64,000 nt of DNA from Bradyrhizobium aeschynomenes (GTDB lineage Bacteria; Pseudomonadota; Alphaproteobacteria; Rhizobiales; Xanthobacteraceae), in NCBI RefSeq assembly GCF_013178945.1, contig NZ_JABFDM010000003.1:372001-436000 (forward strand). The letters are read 5' to 3'. Of this stretch, positions 54,712-63,010 are shown in pieces (within the stretch, counting starts at the first letter, position 1; each line of letters begins with the position of its first letter). The notes under the pieces were generated by a model. That model was given only the letters and a program-made list of their open reading frames with translations, was not told where the DNA came from and did not search any database. The position numbers and the translations under genes were made by a program.

Positions 54712-55179
54712 ATGGCAGCCCCCATGTCGATCACCATCCGGCCCGCGCGGCGCGAGGACGTCGGCGCCATCGTGGCGATGCTGGCCGACGATCATCTCGG
54801 CCGGGCGCGCGAGCGCGTCGAGGAGCCGCTGCCCGATACCTACTACGCGGCGTTCGACGCGATTGCGCGCGATGCGAACATCACCCTGGTGGTGGCCGCG
54901 GACGCGGGCAGGGTGGTCGGCTGTCTGCAATTGTGCATCCTGCCGGGCCTGAGCTCGCAAGGCGCGTCGCGGGCGCTGGTCGAGGACGTCCGCGTCGCGA
55001 CCGACCGGCGCAGCCTGGGGATCGGCGAGCAGCTGCTGCAATGGGCCATTGCCGAGGCGCGCAGCCGCCGCTGCAATCTGGTCGAGCTGATGACGCACCA
55101 GAGCCGCACCGATGCGCAGCGCTTCTATGAGCGGCTCGGCTTTGCCAAGAGCCATTTCGGCATGGTGATGCGGTTCTGA
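54712..55179 (+). CDS. GNAT family N-acetyltransferase
   Basis: 155 residues: MAAPMSITIRPARREDVGAIVAMLADD, motif A VEDVRVATDRRSLGIGEQLLQWAIAEARSR with the acetyl-CoA loop RRSLGIGEQ, and motif B VELMTHQSRTDAQRFYERLGFAKSHFGMVMRF. The ATG at 54712 lies 16 bases after the barrel protein stop; an ATG at 54724 is equally good. Substrate unknown. Confidence 0.9.
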   Translation: MAAPMSITIRPARREDVGAIVAMLADDHLGRARERVEEPLPDTYYAAFDAIARDANITLVVAADAGRVVGCLQLCILPGLSSQGASRALVEDVRVATDRRSLGIGEQLLQWAIAEARSRRCNLVELMTHQSRTDAQRFYERLGFAKSHFGMVMRF

Positions 55180-56031
55180 TCAGAGCCGCAGCCGATAGGC
55201 CGCAACGGCGTTCGGGCCGAAGGCCTTGTCGCCGATCTCAGGATCCAGCTGCGTCAGACAGCGCTCCAGTGCCTGCTTGATCTCGCGATATTCGCCCGCC
55301 AGAAGACAGACCGGCCAGTCCGAGCCGAAGATCAGCCGGTCGGCGCCGAAGCAGCGCGCCACATGCGCCACGTAGGGCTGCAGCCGCTCCGCGTCCCAAT
55401 CGGTCCAGACGGCTTCCGTGGCCAGCCCCGATACCTTGCACCAGACATTGCCGCACGTCGCGAGCTCGGCGATGCGATCGGCCCAATCCTGGTCGACCCC
55501 CGTGGCGATCGGCGGCTTGGCGGCGTGGTCGAGGACGAAGCGCGCTTCTGGAAAGGCGCGCACCGTCGCGATCGTGGCCGGCAGCTCGCGCGTGCGCACC
55601 AGCAGGTCGTATGTCAGGTCGTGCGCGAAGATGCTCTCCAGCCCGCGTCTGACGTCGCCGCGATCAATCCACGTCGGATCCGCCTCGTCGTGAACCTGAT
55701 GGCGCGCGCCGACCAGCTTTTCGCCACCCGGCAGCTCGCGCAGCCGGTCGATCGTCGATCCCACCGACGCATCGGTCAGATCGACCCAGCCGACGACGCC
55801 GGCAACGAACGGCGTGTCATGGGCGATGCGCAGAAACTCCTCGGTCTCGTCGAGCGACGACCGCGTCTGCACCAGGATGCTGGCATCGAGACCGTTCTCT
55901 GCCAACAGCGGGGCAAGGTCGGTGGGACCGAACGGGCGGCGGATTGGGGCCAGCGCGTCGCCCGCCATCCATGGATAATCGGCGCGTGAGGGATCCCAGA
56001 AATGCTGGTGAGCGTCGATGGCACGGCTCAT
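55180..56031 (-). CDS. Amidohydrolase family protein, L-fuconolactonase-like
   Basis: 283 residues of COG3618-type TIM-barrel: SRAIDAHQHFWDPSRADYPWM with the HxH metal motif, VGWVDLTD, GARHQVHDEADPTWIDRGDV, RFVLDHAAKPPI with a further His, and LIFGSDWPVCLL with the late Asp. Members include L-fuconolactonase and 2-pyrone-4,6-dicarboxylate lactonase. Its ATG overlaps the stop of the aldo/keto reductase gene, which strongly suggests a two-step aldose-to-aldonate route. Confidence 0.88.
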   Translation of the reverse strand: MSRAIDAHQHFWDPSRADYPWMAGDALAPIRRPFGPTDLAPLLAENGLDASILVQTRSSLDETEEFLRIAHDTPFVAGVVGWVDLTDASVGSTIDRLRELPGGEKLVGARHQVHDEADPTWIDRGDVRRGLESIFAHDLTYDLLVRTRELPATIATVRAFPEARFVLDHAAKPPIATGVDQDWADRIAELATCGNVWCKVSGLATEAVWTDWDAERLQPYVAHVARCFGADRLIFGSDWPVCLLAGEYREIKQALERCLTQLDPEIGDKAFGPNAVAAYRLRL

Positions 56032-57014
56032 GGAGCCTCTCCCGGCAGCGGCGCGCGCGCGTCGACCAGATTGCTGGCGCGGAGCGCGCGCCAGAACGCC
56101 GTGGGGATCACCGCTTCGGCCATCGCAAGGTTGTCGGCCGCCTCCTGCGCATTGCGGGCGCCCTGCAGGCCGACGGTCACGGCTGGATGGGCGAGGCAGA
56201 ACTGGATGGCGGCCGCCTTGAGGTTGACGCCGTGCTCCTTACAGAGCGCGTCGAGCTGACGTGCACGCGACACCAGGGCGGCATCGGCGTCCTCGTAGTT
56301 GAACTTGGCGTGGCCATGCGGATTGGCGAGGATGCCGCTGTTGTAGATGCCGCCGAGCAGGATGGCGATGTTCTGCCTCTGGCAGACCGGGAACAGCGCG
56401 GTGAGCGCGCCCTGATCCAGCAGCGTGTAGCGGCCGGCGAGAAGGAAGCAGTCGACCGGAACGGCCTCGGCGAACCGCGCCAGCATCTCCGACTGGTTCA
56501 TGCCGGCGCCGATCGCCTTGATGCTGCCGTCATCGCGCAGCCGTTGCAGCGCCCGGAAGGCGCCGGCCAGGGCTTCGTCATAGTGATCGTCGGGATCGTG
56601 CACCAGCAGGATGTCGATTCGATCGAGGCCGAGCCGGACCAGGCTCTCTTCGACCGAGCGCATCACGCCGTCATAGGAATAGTCGAACCGCGGGCGTAGC
56701 GGCGGCGTGCCCTTGTAATGCGGATCTTCCGCCGATGTGCTCGGATCCGGGCGCAACAGCCGGCCGACCTTGGTCGAGATCACGAAGCCGTCGCGCGGCT
56801 GCCGCCGCAGGAACGCACCGAGCCGCTGCTCGGCGAGGCCGAAGCCATACAGCGGCGCCGTGTCGAAAAAGCGTACGCCGCGCGACCAGGCCATCGCGAT
56901 CGTCGCCTCGGCGTCGGCATCGCTGACCGGCTCGAACAGGCCGCCGAGCGGGGCCGTGCCGAGGCCAAGCCGTGTGACGTCAAGTGAGGACCTCCCGAGA
57001 CGGACGCGATGCAT
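56028..57014 (-). CDS. Aldo/keto reductase, aldose 1-dehydrogenase (L-fucose dehydrogenase)-like
   Basis: 328 residues. RLGLGTAPLGGLFEPVSDADAEATIAMAW, tetrad residues Asp and Tyr in FFDTAPLYGFGLAEQRLG, Lys in ISTKVGRLL, His in ILLVHDPDD. It belongs to the D-threo-aldose 1-dehydrogenase group of AKRs, which oxidise L-fucose or D-arabinose to the lactone. Four-base overlap with the lactonase gene downstream. Together they would convert an aldose to its aldonate; kinase/aldolase genes for the next steps are not in the window. Confidence 0.88.
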   Translation of the reverse strand: MHRVRLGRSSLDVTRLGLGTAPLGGLFEPVSDADAEATIAMAWSRGVRFFDTAPLYGFGLAEQRLGAFLRRQPRDGFVISTKVGRLLRPDPSTSAEDPHYKGTPPLRPRFDYSYDGVMRSVEESLVRLGLDRIDILLVHDPDDHYDEALAGAFRALQRLRDDGSIKAIGAGMNQSEMLARFAEAVPVDCFLLAGRYTLLDQGALTALFPVCQRQNIAILLGGIYNSGILANPHGHAKFNYEDADAALVSRARQLDALCKEHGVNLKAAAIQFCLAHPAVTVGLQGARNAQEAADNLAMAEAVIPTAFWRALRASNLVDARAPLPGEAP

Positions 57015-57125
57015 TCTTCTATCCTTGTTGTTGGGCGCGTGCAGATCGCGTCATTGTGCATGAGCAGGTCGGACGACACAACGTCACGGCGTTGTGCGAT
57101 ACGGCATGGACGAGCAGGGGGGACG

Positions 57126-57416
57126 ATGCCGGACATCAATCCACTGACGGCGCTCGGCGTCGTCGCGGCGACGGCGGCCACCGACGCGGTGTATGTCATG
57201 TTCACTTCGGCCGTCGTCGCGCGGCGGCGATTGCCGGCCGCGAATTGGAGCGCGATCTGGTACACGCTGTCGTCGTTCGCGGTGATCAGCTACACCGAGA
57301 ACTGGATCTATGTGGCTTTCGCCGCCGTCGGCTCTTGGATCGGCGCCTACGGGTCGATGACGTTCCTGCACCGTCCGCCCGCGGGCCATGCACCGATCGG
57401 GTCGGCACCGGATTAG
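57126..57416 (+). CDS. Hypothetical small membrane protein, 96 aa
   Basis: From MPDINPLTALGVVAATAATDAVYVMFTSAVVARRR, with a second helix (WSAIWYTLSSFAVISY) and a third (NWIYVAFAAVGSWIGAYGSM), then a polar Pro/Gly tail. The ATG at 57126 follows a GGGGGG stretch; the longer frame (57009) is rejected as it precedes the first helix with polar Arg-rich sequence. Resembles small conserved proteins of Bradyrhizobium; function unknown. Confidence 0.65.
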   Translation: MPDINPLTALGVVAATAATDAVYVMFTSAVVARRRLPAANWSAIWYTLSSFAVISYTENWIYVAFAAVGSWIGAYGSMTFLHRPPAGHAPIGSAPD

Positions 57417-57608
57417 TTCGCGTCACGCGGCAGGGCATCGCCCGCTGACATTCGGGACAACTTCTCGAAGCGCAGTCGGCGCGCCATGTGCCAGCACGAC
57501 TGCGTGAACGCGTGCGCGAAGTTCCTTGACGTGGAACGGCGCTTCCCTTAATCACCACGGCGGGACACCTCCCCCCAACGGGAGGCTTACTATCTGGAAG
57601 GATAGACG

Positions 57609-58781
57609 ATGACTGCAGCGAAGCCCTCGCAGCGGCCTGCCGTGCCGCATTTCTCCTCCGGCCCCTGCGCCAAGCGCCCCGGATGGACCTCCGAAAATCT
57701 CAAGGACGCCCCGCTCGGCCGCTCGCATCGCGCGAAGGTCGGCAAAGCCAAGCTCAAGCAGGCGATCGAGCTGACGCGCGACGTGCTCGAAGTGCCGACC
57801 GACTACAAGATCGGTATCGTTCCGGCGTCCGACACCGGCGCGGTCGAGATGGCGCTGTGGTCGCTGCTCGGTGCGCGGCCCGTGACCACGATCGCCTGGG
57901 AATCCTTCGGCGAAGGCTGGGTCAGCGACATCGTCAAGGAGCTGAAGCTCAAGGACGTCACCAAGCTGCACGCCGGCTATGGCGAAATCCCGGATCTCTC
58001 GAAGGTCGACCCGGCCAGCGATGTCGTCTTCACCTGGAACGGCACCACGTCGGGCGTGCGCGTGCCGAATGCCGATTGGATCAGCGCGAGCCGCGAAGGC
58101 CTGACGATCTGCGACGCGACCTCGGCGGCGTTCGCGCAGCCGCTCGATTGGCCGAAGCTCGACGTCGTCACCTTCTCCTGGCAGAAGGCGCTCGGCGGCG
58201 AGGCCGCGCATGGCATGCTCATCCTGTCGCCACGGGCGGTGGAGCGGCTCGAGACCTACAAGCCGGCCTGGCCGCTGCCGAAGATCTTCCGCCTCACCAA
58301 GGGCGGCAAGCTCAATGCCGGCATCTTCGAAGGCGAGACCATCAACACGCCGTCGATGCTGTGCGTCGAGGACTATCTGGATGCGCTCACCTGGGGCAAG
58401 TCGATCGGCGGCCTCAAGGCCTTGATCGCGCGCGCCGACGCCAACACCAAGGTGCTGGCGGACTGGAAGGCGCGCACGCCCTGGATCGATTTCCTCGCCA
58501 AGGATCCGGCGATCCGCTCCAACACCTCGGTGTGCCTGAAGGTGGTCGATCCCGCGATCACAGCGCTGTCGGCCGATGCCCAGGCCGACTTCGCCAAGAA
58601 GCTGGTGTCGCTGGTCGAGAAGGAAAACGCCGGCTTCGACTTCGCGCATTATCGCGATGCGCCGGCCGGCCTGCGCATCTGGTGCGGCGCCACGGTGGAA
58701 GCGAGCGACGTCGCGCTGCTGACGCAGTGGATCGACTGGGCGTTTGCCGAAGCCAAGGCCACGCTGCCGAAGGCTGCCTGA
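57609..58781 (+). CDS. serC: Phosphoserine aminotransferase, alphaproteobacterial/archaeal type
   Basis: 390 residues: [55 protein letters not shown], and the PLP-Lys motif [16 protein letters not shown]. This is the second SerC form, found in Methanosarcina and alphaproteobacteria, distinct from the E. coli one. It makes phosphoserine from 3-phosphohydroxypyruvate. Ribosome site GGAAGGA. serA follows after 269 bases, broken by two repeats. Confidence 0.95.
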   Translation: MTAAKPSQRPAVPHFSSGPCAKRPGWTSENLKDAPLGRSHRAKVGKAKLKQAIELTRDVLEVPTDYKIGIVPASDTGAVEMALWSLLGARPVTTIAWESFGEGWVSDIVKELKLKDVTKLHAGYGEIPDLSKVDPASDVVFTWNGTTSGVRVPNADWISASREGLTICDATSAAFAQPLDWPKLDVVTFSWQKALGGEAAHGMLILSPRAVERLETYKPAWPLPKIFRLTKGGKLNAGIFEGETINTPSMLCVEDYLDALTWGKSIGGLKALIARADANTKVLADWKARTPWIDFLAKDPAIRSNTSVCLKVVDPAITALSADAQADFAKKLVSLVEKENAGFDFAHYRDAPAGLRIWCGATVEASDVALLTQWIDWAFAEAKATLPKAA

Positions 58782-58798
58782 CACGCGCTTGGTCTCGT

Positions 58799-58879
58799 CG
58801 TCATTGCGAGCGCAGCGAAGCAATCCAGGGCGACACAGACAGTCTGGATCGCTTCGTCGCTTCGCTTCTCGCGGTGACG
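58799..58879. repeat. Imperfect palindrome between serC and serA, first unit
   Basis: Starts CGTCATTGCGAGCGCAGCGA and ends in GCGGTGACG; the half around CAATCCAG pairs with CTGGATCG. A widespread type in Bradyrhizobium-like chromosomes. Confidence 0.6.
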
Positions 58880-58890
58880 AAACTCAACTG

Positions 58891-58983
58891 CGTAGGGTGG
58901 GCAAAGGCGCGAAGCGCCGCGCCCACCGTCTATTTCACCTCACGCGAGAGAGCGGTGGGCGCGCTTCGCTTTGCCCACCCTTC
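58891..58983. repeat. Imperfect palindrome between serC and serA, second unit
   Basis: Left arm GTAGGGTGGGCAAAGGCGCG, right arm ending GCTTTGCCCACCCT; the arms pair over about 26 bases with a few mismatches. Different from the preceding unit. Confidence 0.65.
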
Positions 58984-59050
58984 AGGCTTTCCCCTTATCC
59001 CGGCGCCTTGCGCCGTGCCTCCGCCAGAGAGGCCGTGAAGGATCATCGTC

Positions 59051-60640
59051 ATGTCAAAGCCCAAAGTTCTGATCTCCGATGCACTGTCGCCTGCGGCCGT
59101 ACAGATCTTCAAAGACCGCGGAGTCGAGGTCGACTTCCAGCCCAATCTCGGTAAGGACAAGGACAAGCTCGCCGACATCATCGGCGACTATGACGGCCTG
59201 GCGATCCGGTCCGCCACCAAGGCCACGGCCAAGATCATCGAGCGCGCCAAGCGGCTCAAGGTGATCGGCCGCGCCGGCATCGGTGTCGACAATGTCGAGA
59301 TCCCCGCGGCGACCGCCAAGGGCATCATCGTGATGAACACGCCGTTCGGCAATTCGATCACGACCGCCGAGCACGCGATCACGATGATGCTGTCGCTGGC
59401 CCGCGAGATCCCGCAGGCCGACGCCTCGACGCAGGCCGGCAAGTGGGAGAAGAACCGCTTCATGGGCGTCGAGATCACCGGCAAGACGCTCGGTGTGATC
59501 GGCTGCGGCAACATCGGCTCGATCGTCTGTGATCGCGCGCAGGGCCTGCGCATGAAGGTGATCGGCTTCGATCCGTTCCTCACCGAGGAGCGCGCCCGCG
59601 ACCTCGGCGTCGAGAAGGTCGAGCTCGACGAGCTGCTGAAGCGCGCCGACTTCATCACGCTGCACACGCCGCTGACGGACAAGACCCGCAACATCATCGA
59701 TGCCCAAGCAATCGCCAAGATGAAGCAGGGTGTGCGCATCATCAATTGCGCGCGCGGCGGCCTGGTGGACGAGCACGCACTGCTTGAGGCCCTCAACAGC
59801 AAGCATGTCGCGGGTGCCGCGCTCGACGTATTCGCCGAGGAACCTGCAACCAGCAATCCGCTGTTCGGCCATGCCGGCGTGATCTGCACGCCGCATCTCG
59901 GGGCTTCCACGACGGAAGCGCAGGAGAACGTCGCGCTGCAGATCGCCGAGCAGATGTCGGACTATCTGCTGACGGGCGCGATCTCCAACGCGATCAACTT
60001 TCCCTCTATCACGGCCGAGGAAGCACCGAAGCTGAAGCCGTTCATCGCGCTGGCCGAGAAGCTCGGCTCGTTCGCGGGTCAGCTCACCGAGAGCAGCATC
60101 ACCAAGATCCAGATCACCTATGAGGGCCAGGTCGCGGAGATGAAGACCAAGGCGCTGACCTCGGCGGTGCTGGCCGGTCTGCTCAGGCCGATGCTGGGCG
60201 AGGTCAACGTCGTCTCGGCGCCGGTGATCGCCAAGGAGCGCGGCATGATCGTCGACGAGGTGCTGCGCGCCGGCGAGAGCGACTACGAGAGCCTGATCTC
60301 GGTCGCCGTCACCACGGGTCAGCAGGAGCGTGCCGTGTCCGGCACGGTCTATGCCGACGGCAAGCCGCGCCTGGTCGACATCAAGGGCATCCGCGTCGAC
60401 GCCGAGTTCGGCAAGTCGATGATCTACGTCACCAACGAGGACAAGCCGGGCTTCATCGGCAAGTTCGCAAGCCTGCTCGGCGATGCCAAGATCAACATCG
60501 CGACCTTCCACCTCGGCCGCGTCGCGCCGGGCAGCGACGCGATCGCACTGGTCGAGGTCGACGGCGCGGTGCCGGCGGAGCTGCTCGCCAAGATCCAGGC
60601 CCTGCCGCAGGTCAAGCAGGCCAAGGCGCTGGCGTTCTGA
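59051..60640 (+). CDS. serA: D-3-phosphoglycerate dehydrogenase, long form
   Basis: 529 residues, type 1 (with ASB and ACT domains). Nucleotide motif VIGCGNIGSIVCDRAQGLRMKVIGFDP; catalytic Arg in INCARGGLVDEHAL, Glu in DVFAEEP and His in TPHLGAST. Residues 320-450 are the intervening domain and the last 75 the ACT domain (YVTNEDKPGFIGKFASLLGDAKINIATFHLGR), which usually binds L-serine as inhibitor. First step of serine synthesis, next to serC. A strong terminator follows. Confidence 0.97.
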   Translation: MSKPKVLISDALSPAAVQIFKDRGVEVDFQPNLGKDKDKLADIIGDYDGLAIRSATKATAKIIERAKRLKVIGRAGIGVDNVEIPAATAKGIIVMNTPFGNSITTAEHAITMMLSLAREIPQADASTQAGKWEKNRFMGVEITGKTLGVIGCGNIGSIVCDRAQGLRMKVIGFDPFLTEERARDLGVEKVELDELLKRADFITLHTPLTDKTRNIIDAQAIAKMKQGVRIINCARGGLVDEHALLEALNSKHVAGAALDVFAEEPATSNPLFGHAGVICTPHLGASTTEAQENVALQIAEQMSDYLLTGAISNAINFPSITAEEAPKLKPFIALAEKLGSFAGQLTESSITKIQITYEGQVAEMKTKALTSAVLAGLLRPMLGEVNVVSAPVIAKERGMIVDEVLRAGESDYESLISVAVTTGQQERAVSGTVYADGKPRLVDIKGIRVDAEFGKSMIYVTNEDKPGFIGKFASLLGDAKINIATFHLGRVAPGSDAIALVEVDGAVPAELLAKIQALPQVKQAKALAF

Positions 60641-60671
60641 TCGCCGGAGGCTGTCCTAGTAGAGCCAGCGG

Positions 60672-60712
60672 GGCAGCACGGCAGCTTCTGCCGTGCTGCC
60701 TTTGTCATTTTC
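60672..60712 (+). terminator. Intrinsic terminator after serA
   Basis: Perfect 13-bp stem GGCAGCACGGCAG / CTGCCGTGCTGCC, loop CTT, then TTTGTCATTTT. Confidence 0.9.
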
Positions 60713-60833
60713 AGCGAAGTCGAATGATCATCTCCGCCGGACTCGTTTGAACCCGGCCAACTTTCCCTGCGTCTAACGCCCGATGAAGGACCGGCTGATC
60801 CGGTCTCGAGGGTGTTGGGCTGCGGAGAATGAG

Positions 60834-62504
60834 ATGACCATGCGTAACAAGGGCCTGATTGCCACCGGTCTCGTCCTGGGCGCCGCGCTGACGGCTGTGC
60901 CCGGCCATGCTGCCAACCTCGACGCCACGTCCACGGTGGATGCGGTCACCGTCTATCCCGACGGTGCCACCGTGAGCCGGGTCATCTCGCTGGATCTTCC
61001 GGCCGGCGACTCTACGGCCGTTGCCAAGGATTTTCCGCTCGGGCTCGACGTCTCTTCGCTGCGGGTCGAGGGCGCGGCTGGAGCGAAGCTCGTGATCGGC
61101 ACCGTCGATGCCAAGCCGCCGCGGGCGGCGCCCCCGGTCAATCTGCCCGAGATCGACAAGCGCATCGAGGCGCTGAAGGACGAGCGTGCCAATCTCGACG
61201 GCGCGATCGCCGCCGCGCTTGCGCGGAAGAAATTCGCCGAGCGGTTTGCGGAAGCCTCTCCCGCCGGCCTCGGCGAGAAGGGCGAGGCACGCCCCATCAC
61301 GGAGTGGCGCAATGCATTTGCAGCCGTGGCCGAGGAGGTCGGTCAGGCCGACGCGGCCATTAGAGACGCCGAGCGCAAGCAGCGTGACATCGATCGCGAG
61401 ATCGCGCGGTTGCAGGCCGATCGTGCGGCCAAGCCGCCGAGCAGGATGGAGGTTCAGATCGAGCTGTCGGCAGCGACGGCGACCAGGGCGACCCTGCGCG
61501 TGACCTACGCCGTGCGCAACGCCCGCTGGGTGCCACTCTACGATGCGCGTCTGGAGACGTCCGCCAAAGACCGCAAGCCCGCGCTGGAGCTGGTGCGTCG
61601 CGCCGAGATTCAGCAGACCACTGGCGAGGACTGGTCCGATGTCACGCTCTCGGTGTCGACGGTACGCACGGGCCGCGGCGGCAGCGCGCCGGAGTTGCGG
61701 ACCGTGATCGCGCAGTATCCGCCGCCGCCGTCACCGCCGATGGCGCAACTCGGCACGTTGGCCGACAAGGCGCCGAGGCAGCGAAGCATGGAGTCATATG
61801 CGCCGGCTGCAGCCGCGCCCGAGCCAGCCAAGCGGGCGGAGGAGCGCGAGACCGCTGTTGAGATCGGTGCATACCAGACTGCCTTCCGTCTTCCTGGACG
61901 CGTCAGCATCGGCACCAATGATGGCGCCAAGAGCCTGCGTATCTCCACCGCGACGATCACCCCGGAGCTGATCATTCGCTCGGCGCCGGTGGCCGATCCC
62001 ACTGCTTATCTCGAGGCGAGCTTCACACAAGGAGAGGACGCGCCGCTGCTGCCGGGCAAGGTGTCGATCTATCGCGACGGCCTGTTCGTCGGCAGCAGCA
62101 AATTGGCCGCCGCCGGCAAGGACGAGACCGTTCGCCTCGGCTTCGGGGCTGACGACAAGGTCAAGGTCGAGCGCACCGTGGTGAAGCGCAACGAAGGTTC
62201 GGCCGGCCTGATCGTGACGACGGCAAAGATCGACGAGCGCGCCTTCAAGACGACGGTTCGCAACGCGCACGATTTCCCGGTCAAGGTCGCGATCCAGGAT
62301 CAGCTGCCGGTCAGCGAGAACGAGGAGATCACGGTCGAGATGCTGCCGGCGACCACGCCGCCGACATCGAGCAACGTGCGCGACCGCCGCGGCGTCACCG
62401 AGTGGATGCTCGATGCCAAGCCCGGCGAGACGAAAGAGCTCTCGTTTGCCTGGCGCGTCCGCTGGCCGAAGGACAAGACGGTGGTGATGAGCCCATCAGG
62501 TTAG
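60834..62504 (+). CDS. Mucoidy inhibitor MuiA family protein (DUF4140/DUF4139)
   Basis: 556 residues. Signal peptide MTMRNKGLIATGLVLGAALTAVPGHAAN; DUF4140 (residues 30-125: VDAVTVYPDGATVSRVISLDLPAG), a coiled coil (IDKRIEALKDERANLDGAIA and EKGEARPITEW...DREIARLQAD), then DUF4139 from about 215 (YAVRNARWVPLYDARLET; GEDWSDVTLSVSTV; PGETKELSFAWRVRWPKDKTV). A Pro-rich insert occurs near 300-345. MuiA overproduction suppresses mucoidy in other species; mechanism unknown. The ATG at 60834 puts the signal peptide first. Confidence 0.9.
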   Translation: MTMRNKGLIATGLVLGAALTAVPGHAANLDATSTVDAVTVYPDGATVSRVISLDLPAGDSTAVAKDFPLGLDVSSLRVEGAAGAKLVIGTVDAKPPRAAPPVNLPEIDKRIEALKDERANLDGAIAAALARKKFAERFAEASPAGLGEKGEARPITEWRNAFAAVAEEVGQADAAIRDAERKQRDIDREIARLQADRAAKPPSRMEVQIELSAATATRATLRVTYAVRNARWVPLYDARLETSAKDRKPALELVRRAEIQQTTGEDWSDVTLSVSTVRTGRGGSAPELRTVIAQYPPPPSPPMAQLGTLADKAPRQRSMESYAPAAAAPEPAKRAEERETAVEIGAYQTAFRLPGRVSIGTNDGAKSLRISTATITPELIIRSAPVADPTAYLEASFTQGEDAPLLPGKVSIYRDGLFVGSSKLAAAGKDETVRLGFGADDKVKVERTVVKRNEGSAGLIVTTAKIDERAFKTTVRNAHDFPVKVAIQDQLPVSENEEITVEMLPATTPPTSSNVRDRRGVTEWMLDAKPGETKELSFAWRVRWPKDKTVVMSPSG

Positions 62505-63010
62505 CCGATCATGGGCGGATGGCCCGGTGTGCAGACATCCGCCCGCGTCACGCACCCCGATGATCGTCCTATCAACTTGAGATCGGGGCGCGGACATTGG
62601 TGGTATCAGGAGTTTCGGATCCTGCTCCGGCTTGCTCCGCCCGATCGACGCAGCTGAGGCCTGATTGCGTCAGCTCTGCCCTCATCCGAACTTAAAGTCG
62701 TCGTAGACGCCGGCCATGCCGTGTCTTCACCCGGACGCGGATGCAAGTAGCAAGCGGCGGCATTCGGAAGCTACGACTGCAGGATACGGGAAAAAGAGCT
62801 TTCGCGATCAAGCGGCCGTAGGAAAAAATGACCGGCTTGTCCCGATCTTCGGGCAGACCAAGCCGATTCTTTCCTGATGTTTCCGGCATTCCAGATCGTC
62901 ATGGCGATATCCGAATTACCGCAGCCGCCGACCATCCCGGTTGGCCGCATGCTTGCGTCCGGTCTGTGCGCGTCGTTCGGCGGACAGGAACGGAGGCCTC
63001 AGTCTACAAG
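62505..63010. other. 506-base intergenic stretch
   Basis: Contains a 9-bp-stem hairpin GGGCGGATG / CATCCGCCC (62513-62544), likely the end of the preceding transcript, and nothing else I can support. A 65-codon minus-strand open frame (62692-62889) has no coding character. Confidence 0.5.

Noticed and set aside
62692..62889. 65-codon minus-strand frame
   Set aside because: No coding character or upstream signals; isolated in a 506-base gap.
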